From Candidatus Zhuqueibacterota bacterium (GTDB lineage Bacteria > Zhuqueibacterota > Zhuqueibacteria > Oceanimicrobiales > Oceanimicrobiaceae): 64,000 nucleotides of DNA. Below the pieces are notes generated by a model. It did no database searches and was not told where the DNA came from. It worked only from the letters and a program-made list of their open reading frames with translations. The stretch's first letter is position 1; each line of letters begins with the position of its first letter. Positions 27,216-34,504 of the stretch are shown piece after piece. The stretch covers positions 1-64,000 of the forward strand of contig JAJDAD010000027.1 of assembly GCA_029262055.1 (NCBI GenBank), read 5' to 3'. A program made the translations under genes and the position numbers.

Positions 27216-29066
27216 CTATTCAGCATCAGCCAGTCGCAGCCACATCTTCTTCAGTACAAGTGCGCAGGCCGCTGCTGCCAGCGTCAAGAGTGTCGCCCGG
27301 AAAAACTCCCCGTAGATCCACAGCCCAATGCCAAACAATGCGCAATAGACGGCCATGCAGGAGATGAGCATGGCGAGCAGGCCCAGGGTGATTTGCGAAG
27401 TTCCGGTATGTTTGGTGAGGGGATTGCCGTTTCGCCGGGCCTCTGCCAGGACCCTGTTCCAGCCCGGCCCGCCCGGATGTTCCAGCGCGTAGAACGCTCG
27501 CAGGGTCTTCTGGTCTGTCGGTCTGGTCAGGAACGTGACCAGAATCCAGGCCAATGTCGTGATGCCGACCCCGAGCAGCAGTTCTTCCCAGGTCTTGAAT
27601 CCCCCAACTTGCGCCACGGCTTCAGCCCGCGCCATGCCGCTCTGTACCAGCTCCTGCACTTTGGCAGCATTGAAACTCCTGTAAACCATGAAAGCCACCG
27701 CGAGCACGAAGGACACCAGCATGGCGGTTAGTTCACTGTAGGCGTTGATGCGCCACCAGAACCATCTCAGAATGAAAATCAGACCAGTTCCCGCACCTAT
27801 CTGCAGCAGGACATTGAAAGCCTGGAGCGCGGATTCCAGGTAGAGTGCGATGCTGCTTGCCATGACCATCATGACAACTGTGGCGATCCGACCGATCTGG
27901 ACCAGACGCTTTTCGGTCGCGTCCGGGCTGATGAAGCGTTTATAAAAATCATTCACGACATAGGACGCACCCCAGTTCAGACTGGTCGAAATGGTCGACA
28001 TGTACGCGGCGGCAATGGATGCCAGGGTCAGTCCGAGAAAGCCGGTAGGAATGACATTGAGCATTGCCGGGTAGGCCAGGTCGTGGCCCAGAATATTTTC
28101 GTTCAGAGTTGGGAAGGATTGCTTCAGAGTTGCCAGTTCCGGGTAGATCACGATCGATGAAAGCGCAACGAGAATCCATGGCCAGGGCCGAAGCGCGTAA
28201 TGTGCCACATTGAAGAAGAGGGCCGAAGCCACGGCGTGATTCTCATTCTTGGCCGCCAGCATACGCTGTGCCACATAACCGCCACCGCCGGGTTCGGCGC
28301 CTGGGTACCAGACACTCCACCACTGTACTGCTAGTGGAATCACCAGAAGCGTGACCACCATTTCGGTGTTGCTGAAATCAGGTACAAAGGCGAGTTTATC
28401 TGCCACCTGCGGATGGCTGAGCAGATTGGCAAGGCCTCCGACTTTGGCATGATTGACGGCAAAGTAAGCCGCACAAAAGGAGCCGACCATGGCGACTGAA
28501 AACATGACAAAATCGGTCAGCAGCACGCCGAGAAAACCACCCAACGAACTGTAAACTACAGTGACACCGCCCGCTACAAGAATGGTCTGAATCGGCGTAA
28601 AGTCGAGGAGGATGGCCGAGAACTTGATGACGGCCAGGGTGACAGAGGCCATGATGACGACATTGAAAAAGACGCCGAGATAGAGCGCCCTGAAACCACG
28701 TAGAAAGGCTGCCTGCTTGCCGCTGTAGCGCAACTCATAGAACTCAACATCGGTCATCACTGCTGAGCGCCGCCAGAGTCGGGCGTAGATGAAGACGGTC
28801 AGCATCCCGGTCAGGAGAAATGACCACCAGACCCAATTACCGGCCACGCCGTTCTGGCGCACGATGTCGGTTACCAGATTGGGCGTATCGACTGAAAATG
28901 TCGTGGCCACCATCGACATGCCCAGGACATACCAGGGCATGTTCCGGCCGGATAGAAAATACTCAGAAGAACTTTGCCCTGCACGTTTCGAAGCCCATGC
29001 ACCGATTGCCAGGGCAACGACGAAGAATCCGACAATAATGCTCCAGTCAAGGGGTGCGATCTGCAT
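27216..29066 (-). CDS. Sodium:solute symporter (SSS family)
   Basis: 616 residues with about 14 predicted membrane helices. It opens MQIAPLDWSIIVGFFVVALA and carries SSS-family landmarks: the loop SSEYFLSGRNMPWYVLGMSMVATTFSVDTP (Na+-site region in helix 1) and EFYELRYSGKQAAFLRGFRAL. Another is LASIAAAYMSTISTSLNWGASYVVNDFYKRFI, the SSF signature area in helix 8. It would bring in a sugar, uronate or similar solute with Na+. GGGAGA lies 5 bases before ATG. The locus suggests an oligosaccharide or monosaccharide product of glycan breakdown; the substrate cannot be read. Confidence 0.9.
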   Translation of the reverse strand: MQIAPLDWSIIVGFFVVALAIGAWASKRAGQSSSEYFLSGRNMPWYVLGMSMVATTFSVDTPNLVTDIVRQNGVAGNWVWWSFLLTGMLTVFIYARLWRRSAVMTDVEFYELRYSGKQAAFLRGFRALYLGVFFNVVIMASVTLAVIKFSAILLDFTPIQTILVAGGVTVVYSSLGGFLGVLLTDFVMFSVAMVGSFCAAYFAVNHAKVGGLANLLSHPQVADKLAFVPDFSNTEMVVTLLVIPLAVQWWSVWYPGAEPGGGGYVAQRMLAAKNENHAVASALFFNVAHYALRPWPWILVALSSIVIYPELATLKQSFPTLNENILGHDLAYPAMLNVIPTGFLGLTLASIAAAYMSTISTSLNWGASYVVNDFYKRFISPDATEKRLVQIGRIATVVMMVMASSIALYLESALQAFNVLLQIGAGTGLIFILRWFWWRINAYSELTAMLVSFVLAVAFMVYRSFNAAKVQELVQSGMARAEAVAQVGGFKTWEELLLGVGITTLAWILVTFLTRPTDQKTLRAFYALEHPGGPGWNRVLAEARRNGNPLTKHTGTSQITLGLLAMLISCMAVYCALFGIGLWIYGEFFRATLLTLAAAACALVLKKMWLRLADAE

Positions 29067-29367
29067 CTTTTCTCCCGGTTCAGGTTATTATCTGCACTCC
29101 AAACCTGCAAGAATGTGTCTACTTTAGCAAATTTCTGGAGCCACGGATTTGCACGGATGGAACACGGATTTGTTTCGTGAGGCTTCCAATGCAATGCCTT
29201 CCAATACCAGAAAGTGTTCGAATTATTTTCCCGCCAAACGCCTCAGACATCCGTGATAATCCGTATGCAGCCGTGGCAAATTTCAAGGACCTTTGTTGCG
29301 GCTTGGGCCGCGCCAGGCCACTCTATCTCTCAGGGGCTGAAGATATGAATTTGGTAAATTACAGGTG
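29067..29367. other. Spacer carrying the CACGGAT palindromic element
   Basis: The 301 bases between the two minus-strand genes hold the inverted element described separately (29140-29277) and presumably the symporter promoter on the minus strand. No reading frame of note. Confidence 0.5.
29140..29277. repeat. Palindromic intergenic element with CACGGAT arms
   Basis: The left arm has three CACGGAT units (29142, 29152, 29163). The right arm has the reverse complement series ATCCGTG (29249), ATCCGT (29259) and CCGTGGC (29271). GCCACGGATTTGCACGGATG at 29140 mirrors the right arm with small indels. Similar CACGGAT-rich palindromes are, to my knowledge, scattered between genes in many environmental genomes. 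It may be a small non-autonomous mobile element or a transcript hairpin. Confidence 0.6.
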
Positions 29368-30165
29368 TTATTCGAAAGAAAACAACTGGCGCCAGAATTT
29401 CTTGTAGTCGCGCCATTTCATAAAATTGATGCCCCAGTGCGGACTCGCTCCCGTCATCCAGCAGGTGACCCGGCCGTTTCCGTACGCCCGGGAGGCAAGC
29501 AACGGATGCCATTGCTCCTTGTTCCGAATTTCAACCAGGCCATCGCTCTCTTGCCGCAATTTTGCTTCATTGAAGCCCAGCAGGGCCGGGATGCCGCTCC
29601 AATCGATACCTTTGACAGCCGGGTGGTCGACCAGAGTGCATCTCACGTCATAGCCGTCGGTGGACTCGATCAGGTCGTCGTGCTGCAGACACTCCACCGG
29701 CAGCACATCGTGAAAACGGCTTCTGCCCCAGCCGCCGCGACCAATCTCTCCTGAGAAACTGAGCCAGCCGCCATTCATGTGAAAGTGGCCGCCGGCCTTG
29801 ACCCAAGCACGCAGCAGATCGAAACGATCCGGGAAGGTGACGGGTTCATCTCCCCATTTGGCCCGCGTGAAGAAGTCAGGGTGGAGCATCAGGCATTTTG
29901 TTTCAACATCTGCAAATATGATGGTCGTAGCCCAGGCGAGCTGTTGTTCGAATGCCTCGGGTGACATGCGATACAGGTCCCAGGATGGTTGTGACCGCAC
30001 TTCTGCGCCGGGAATTGCGTTGAGGGCATCCACGAACGGTTGTGCGTAATTGTGTATCTCAACCTCCTTGGTGTGCGATACAAAGGGTGACTCGATATAT
30101 TTCTGTCCGATATGAATACACCAGTTTCCTACGTGCCAAATTCTGGGTTTTGTCAAGCTACTCAT
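29368..30165 (-). CDS. Class I glutamine-amidotransferase-like (GATase1-like) cytoplasmic protein
   Basis: 265 residues, no signal peptide. The fold pattern is that of PF07090/ThuA-like flavodoxin-type GATase domains: PRIWHVGNWCIHIGQ at the start, WATTIIFADVE, LLRAWVKAGGHFHMNGGWLSFSGEIGRGGWGR, then FHDVLPVECLQHDD, and RAYGNGRVTCWMTGASPHWG at the end. I see no classic Cys-His-Glu amidotransferase triad, as in other members of this group, which are often sugar-locus proteins of unknown function. It is transcribed away from the GntR-type regulator and probably with the symporter, so it may belong to the same carbohydrate pathway. Confidence 0.7.
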   Translation of the reverse strand: MSSLTKPRIWHVGNWCIHIGQKYIESPFVSHTKEVEIHNYAQPFVDALNAIPGAEVRSQPSWDLYRMSPEAFEQQLAWATTIIFADVETKCLMLHPDFFTRAKWGDEPVTFPDRFDLLRAWVKAGGHFHMNGGWLSFSGEIGRGGWGRSRFHDVLPVECLQHDDLIESTDGYDVRCTLVDHPAVKGIDWSGIPALLGFNEAKLRQESDGLVEIRNKEQWHPLLASRAYGNGRVTCWMTGASPHWGINFMKWRDYKKFWRQLFSFE

Positions 30166-30239
30166 CTGTTTCTCGCGGTTTCAATTCAGTCACATTTTAT
30201 GGAGTCTTAGGTGAAGAAAGTGCGTGAGCCGTGTCTTTG

Positions 30240-30254
30240 TTTACAAAATGTAAA
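30240..30254. promoter_or_regulatory. TTTACA-AAA-TGTAAA palindrome
   Basis: A perfect 6-bp dyad with a 3-base centre, just upstream of the -35 of the regulator promoter and 75 bases from the divergent gene start. It could be a second operator. Confidence 0.4.
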
Positions 30255-30260
30255 AAAGCC

Positions 30261-30288
30261 TTGACAGGTAGACTATTTGTACTATATT
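30261..30288 (+). promoter_or_regulatory. Promoter of the GntR-type regulator gene
   Basis: TTGACA (30261-30266), a 16-base spacer and TATATT (30283-30288). The -10 lies inside the 41-bp dyad, as expected for autorepression. Confidence 0.72.
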
Positions 30289-30318
30289 AGGTATACCAAG
30301 TATAGCCAATATAATACA
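30278..30318. promoter_or_regulatory. 41-bp operator-like dyad
   Basis: Left half TGTACTATATTAGGTATAC (30278-30296), centre CAA, right half GTATAGCCAATATAATACA (30300-30318). The halves match at 16 of 19 positions as inverted repeats. It overlaps the -10 and transcription start region, so a bound dimer would block transcription. The regulator encoded downstream is the obvious candidate ligand. Confidence 0.65.
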
Positions 30319-30392
30319 TTCCAGAAAACAATCAACCATTTCCTGATCCGTCGTTTTCGGGATTAACACTCATACAACTGGCGGGTAGCATC

Positions 30393-31532
30393 GTGGCAAT
30401 CGACCATAGAAACCCCGAACCTCTTTACCGGCAAATTGTCGCGGACCTCAGGTCACGCATCCAGTGCGGTGAGCTTAAGGTAAACGAGCAGGTAGGTTCA
30501 CACCAGGAGCTCTGCCGCCAATATGAGGTGAGCTTGATTACCGTTAAGCGCGCTCTGGCTGAATTGATCCAGGAGGGCGTCCTCTACAGCCGCGTTGGAA
30601 AAGGAACATTCGTGGCCAGTAAGTCCCCTTTTGTTTTGCACACCAAGCATCAGACTCTCGGCGTTGTCTTGAGCGACCTCACCAGCCCTTTCTTCTCCCT
30701 CATTATAGAGAGCTTTGAAGAGACGGCGCACGATCTGGGTTACAACATCTTGCTGTCGACGTCGTCGGACCGGGTGGACAAAGAGGAAACACAGATTCGC
30801 CGCTTCATGGACATCGGTGTCGATGGCCTTCTGATCGCTTCGATGTCGCATGTCTATCGGGCAACACCCACCGTTCGGCGTCTTCATGAAGACAGTTTTC
30901 CGTATGTCATGGTATCCTATGTCGACGATGACGATGTCTACTACGTTGGGACTGACAATGAGCAGGGCGCGTTCATGGCCACCGAACATTTGCTCAAGCT
31001 TGGTTACCGGCGCGTCGGCTATATCAGCGGCGAAATGGGGAACCTGCTGGGCGACCTCAGGCAACGTGGCTATACAAAGGCTTTGCAGGCTTTTGACATT
31101 CCTTTCGACCCGGGCCTGGTTTACCGCTTGCGTGACAAGTGGAACGGCTACGGTTCGGGTTTTGAGATCGGCCGCTCCTTTCTTGCTTCTTCCGATCGAC
31201 CGGACGCGGTGTTTGTTTACAATGACCTTTCCGCACTCGGCTTTGAGAAAGCTATCCTCGATGGTGGTCTCCGCGTACCGGAAGATATCGCCATCGTCGG
31301 TTTTGATAATATCAAACGGTGTGTCGTGGCATCGGTTGCCTTGACGACCGTGCACCAGCCAACGCGGAGAATCGGCCAGATTGCTTTTGAAGTCCTGAAT
31401 GCACGTATGCAACGCAGCGTAGTTGCGCCTAGGACCATTTTGGCCCCGGAACTGGTGGTCAGGCAATCGTGTGGGGCCCGTCAGCAGGGCTATCCGGAAG
31501 TAAACCAGGGAGAGCGCTCTTCCGGGTTCTAA
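30393..31532 (+). CDS. GntR-type transcription regulator with LacI-type sugar-sensing domain
   Basis: 379 residues, GTG start. Residues 8-75 are a GntR winged helix (PLYRQIVADLRSRIQCGEL, SLITVKRALAELIQEGVLYSRVGKGTFV). From about residue 88 a periplasmic-binding-protein fold of the LacI/GalR kind follows: LGVVLSDLTSPFFSLIIES, RFMDIGVDGLLIAS, HLLKLGYRRVGYISG, PDAVFVYNDLSALGFEKAI, IVGFDNIK. This AraR-like architecture binds a sugar effector and releases DNA. The gene is behind a promoter overlapped by a large dyad, and the TonB receptor and T9SS protein follow in the same direction. It most likely controls that glycan-uptake group and perhaps the divergent genes. Confidence 0.92.
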   Translation: MAIDHRNPEPLYRQIVADLRSRIQCGELKVNEQVGSHQELCRQYEVSLITVKRALAELIQEGVLYSRVGKGTFVASKSPFVLHTKHQTLGVVLSDLTSPFFSLIIESFEETAHDLGYNILLSTSSDRVDKEETQIRRFMDIGVDGLLIASMSHVYRATPTVRRLHEDSFPYVMVSYVDDDDVYYVGTDNEQGAFMATEHLLKLGYRRVGYISGEMGNLLGDLRQRGYTKALQAFDIPFDPGLVYRLRDKWNGYGSGFEIGRSFLASSDRPDAVFVYNDLSALGFEKAILDGGLRVPEDIAIVGFDNIKRCVVASVALTTVHQPTRRIGQIAFEVLNARMQRSVVAPRTILAPELVVRQSCGARQQGYPEVNQGERSSGF

Positions 31533-31592
31533 TCAGCTCGTGTTGCTGCTTCGGCATTTATTCGATTTGCTGTTTTGTCTCTTTGAGGTCGA

Positions 31593-34409
31593 ATGTCTAT
31601 GTGTAAGTCAACCGTGTTTGTCATTCTCAGTCTTCTTCTATGGCCAATTCCGTCGCGAGCCGGTAATGGCGTAGTCCGTGGCGTGGTTACGGATGCGCAC
31701 TCTGGTGACGGTCTGCCCGGTGCAAATGTATCGATCAGGGGGACGGCGTTAGGTGCTGCCACCGACCTGGAAGGTAAATATAGTATTCGCAGTGTCCCAG
31801 TCGGGCGCTACAAGGTGGTCATCTCCTTTATTGGCTATAAAACCATGGAATTCGACATTCGGGTTGTCGTGGATGAGCCCGCCATACAAGATGCGCAGTT
31901 GGCCTTCGAAATGGTGGAGAGTGAAGAAGTTGTGGTCACGGCACTCATGGAAGGCCAGGTGCGAGCCATCAATCAGCAACTGTCGTCGAATACGATTGTC
32001 AACGTAGTTTCAAAAGACCGCATCGAAGAACTACCGGACCAAAATGCGGCAGAGTCGCTGGCACGGTTGCCCGGTATCGCAGTGCAGCGCGACGCCGGTG
32101 AGGGGCAGAAGGTCGTGGTTCGCGGCTTGTCTCCCAAGTTTAACTCCATTACTATTAACGGTGAACGCATTCCCGCCACTGATGCTGAAAACCGATCCGT
32201 CGACCTGAGCATGGTATCTACTGACGTCCTTTCTGGAATCGAGGTGTTCAAATCATTGACTCCGGACAAAGACGGGGATGCGGTCGGCGGCACCGTTAAT
32301 TTTGTTATGAAGAAGGCGCAGCCCGGACTGAATGGCAACATGCGTTTTCAATCGGGTTACAATGACCACGAGACCGAGCTCGGCCAATACAAAGGCAGCG
32401 CCAGCCTTGGCCACCGGTTGCTCAATGGCAGACTCGGTCTGCTTGGCACCGGCAGCATTCAACGCGCAAATCGCAGCTCTGATCTGCTGGATGCTGAGTA
32501 TATCTTCAAACGTGAAGCACGCGAGGGTGAAGACCGTGCCCTCATTGAGGTCGGGAAGTTAAACCTGTCCGACAGATTGGAAACCCGGTACCGGCTCAGT
32601 GGTAGCTTTTCGGCAGATTTCGATTTGGATGAGGGGGAGTTGCTTCTGACCAGTTTGTGGGCCCGGACTGAGCGTGACGAGTTGAGGCGGCGCAAGCGCT
32701 ACCGGGTTGACGCCGGCCGCGTCGAATACGACTTGCGGGATCGTGAAATCAATACGACACTTTGGAGCAATGCGCTCAGCGGTAAACACGACTGGGGCGC
32801 GTTACAGATAGATTGGCGCAGCTCATTCTCCCGTACAACGCGGGACATTCCATTCTCCAATCTTGCGCGCTTTCAGGAGCGCGCCGCGTTCAACAATAGC
32901 TTGATCGATGACCAGGGGCCAGACCTCATCCCCGCCGGCGCGAAAAATGACATCGAGGATACCTGGTTTCAATTCGGAACTTTCAATCCGGAGCGAATCA
33001 CAGACAGAGACCTCACGGGGCAACTCGATCTGAGGCTACCCGTCCGTCTGGGACGGAATGTTGCCGGGTTCTTCAAGGCTGGCGGCAAGATCCGTGATAA
33101 GAACAGGGATCGGGATAAAGAGGAGCTGCGTACGCCATTCGCTGAGACCGACCGCATCGGCAGGGAAAACAGCGACCAGTTTGATTTGACCCGTGAAGGC
33201 CATATCAAAATCGGAAATTTCATCGATCCTGTTTTTGATGCCGGGGATTTTCTGGATGGCCGGTTTGAATTTCCGCTCGGTCTCTCCCGGGACCGGATAA
33301 ATGACTTTCGAACGACTTTTCAAGACCGGTACGATGTTAATCGTGTCGCGCTGCTGGATAATTATGAGGCGGGTGAAACCATCTCCAGTGCCTACTTGAT
33401 GACACAGCTCAACCTCGGGCGCCGGATTATGCTCCTGCCGGGGTTTCGGTTTGAGCGAACCACAAATTCATACGATGCCAAGGTAGGAGAGTTGCGCGGG
33501 GACCTGGGCGCTCAGGGCGCGATAATCGACTCTACGGGTGGACAGGAGTATAGCGAGGTTCTGCCCATGTTTCATCTGCGATATAAGGTGACGTCGAATT
33601 TTGACATCAGGCTTGCCGCAACACGCTCTCTCTCCAGGCCGGATCATTTTAACCTCGTACCGTTTGAAAACATCAGCCGCTCCGAGCAAACAGTCACCCG
33701 CGGTAACTCCGAACTTAAGCATACGACGGTTTGGAATTATGACGCGTATCTTTCCTTCTACGGTCGCGCAGGGCTTTTCACTGTGGGCGGATTCTATAAA
33801 GAGCTGAAGGATATCGATTATATACGCCAGACCCGCCTGACTGAAGGCGAGCTCTCGGGTTTTACCGTGACTGAACCCGTGAACGGAGAGGAGTCCACCG
33901 TCTACGGGATTGAATTCGACATACAGACCAACCTTAGCTTTCTGCCCAGTCCACTCGATGGCATTGTCCTCAATGCCAACTACTCTTTTGTTGACTCCGA
34001 GACCTTCTTCCCGTTCTTCAAAATTGGCCCGCGCAGCCCGGACCCGCCATTTAGGCCGACCGTCATCGACACCGTGCGCGAGTCGACTCTGCCGGGCCAG
34101 TCACGGCACATTGCCAACCTGTCAGTCGGTTACGAAAAGAGAGGGTTTACCGCTCGGGTTTCAGTGCTTTTCCAGGAAAAGAGCTTGATCACAGTCGGTA
34201 CCCGCGACGAACTTGACGGCTTTACGGATGAAACCGTGAGATGGGACATCGCTTTTTCGCAAAAGTTCGGAGGCGGTTTAAGCACCTTCTTCAACCTAAA
34301 CAATTTTTCAGACGCTCCGGAAGGTGCGTTTCTCGGCATTTCCGCTTTTCCCACGCGGGAAGAGTTTTTTGGCTGGACCGGGGATCTCGGTGTTCGCTAC
34401 AGATTTTAG
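31593..34409 (+). CDS. TonB-dependent receptor with carboxypeptidase-regulatory-like domain
   Basis: 938 residues. Signal peptide to about residue 23 (SRAG), then a beta-sandwich CarboxypepD_reg-like domain (about 26-110: VVRGVVTDAHSGDGLPGANV, YKVVISFIGYK). The plug follows (about 120-240: VVSKDRIEELPDQNAAESLARLPGI, VVVRGLSPKFNSITINGERI), and then a 22-strand-type barrel with the usual aromatic end (LGVRYRF). The plug wording resembles the proteobacterial TonB-receptor subfamily linked to carbohydrate uptake as much as SusC. It would import an oligosaccharide using TonB energy. It follows the regulator by 60 bases and precedes a T9SS-exported protein; no SusD homologue is present. Confidence 0.94.
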   Translation: MSMCKSTVFVILSLLLWPIPSRAGNGVVRGVVTDAHSGDGLPGANVSIRGTALGAATDLEGKYSIRSVPVGRYKVVISFIGYKTMEFDIRVVVDEPAIQDAQLAFEMVESEEVVVTALMEGQVRAINQQLSSNTIVNVVSKDRIEELPDQNAAESLARLPGIAVQRDAGEGQKVVVRGLSPKFNSITINGERIPATDAENRSVDLSMVSTDVLSGIEVFKSLTPDKDGDAVGGTVNFVMKKAQPGLNGNMRFQSGYNDHETELGQYKGSASLGHRLLNGRLGLLGTGSIQRANRSSDLLDAEYIFKREAREGEDRALIEVGKLNLSDRLETRYRLSGSFSADFDLDEGELLLTSLWARTERDELRRRKRYRVDAGRVEYDLRDREINTTLWSNALSGKHDWGALQIDWRSSFSRTTRDIPFSNLARFQERAAFNNSLIDDQGPDLIPAGAKNDIEDTWFQFGTFNPERITDRDLTGQLDLRLPVRLGRNVAGFFKAGGKIRDKNRDRDKEELRTPFAETDRIGRENSDQFDLTREGHIKIGNFIDPVFDAGDFLDGRFEFPLGLSRDRINDFRTTFQDRYDVNRVALLDNYEAGETISSAYLMTQLNLGRRIMLLPGFRFERTTNSYDAKVGELRGDLGAQGAIIDSTGGQEYSEVLPMFHLRYKVTSNFDIRLAATRSLSRPDHFNLVPFENISRSEQTVTRGNSELKHTTVWNYDAYLSFYGRAGLFTVGGFYKELKDIDYIRQTRLTEGELSGFTVTEPVNGEESTVYGIEFDIQTNLSFLPSPLDGIVLNANYSFVDSETFFPFFKIGPRSPDPPFRPTVIDTVRESTLPGQSRHIANLSVGYEKRGFTARVSVLFQEKSLITVGTRDELDGFTDETVRWDIAFSQKFGGGLSTFFNLNNFSDAPEGAFLGISAFPTREEFFGWTGDLGVRYRF

Positions 34410-34504
34410 TACTTTAGTCCATTGCTGTTTTTGCCCACGGCCACAATAGATTGGCTCGACCAAGAATTTCACATAATTTCTCAATTAAGATCAAGGAGGG
34501 AAAC

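Noticed and set aside
29140-29277. CACGGAT units as a CRISPR array
   Set aside because: Units are 7 bases, unevenly spaced and inverted on the other side; no spacer structure.
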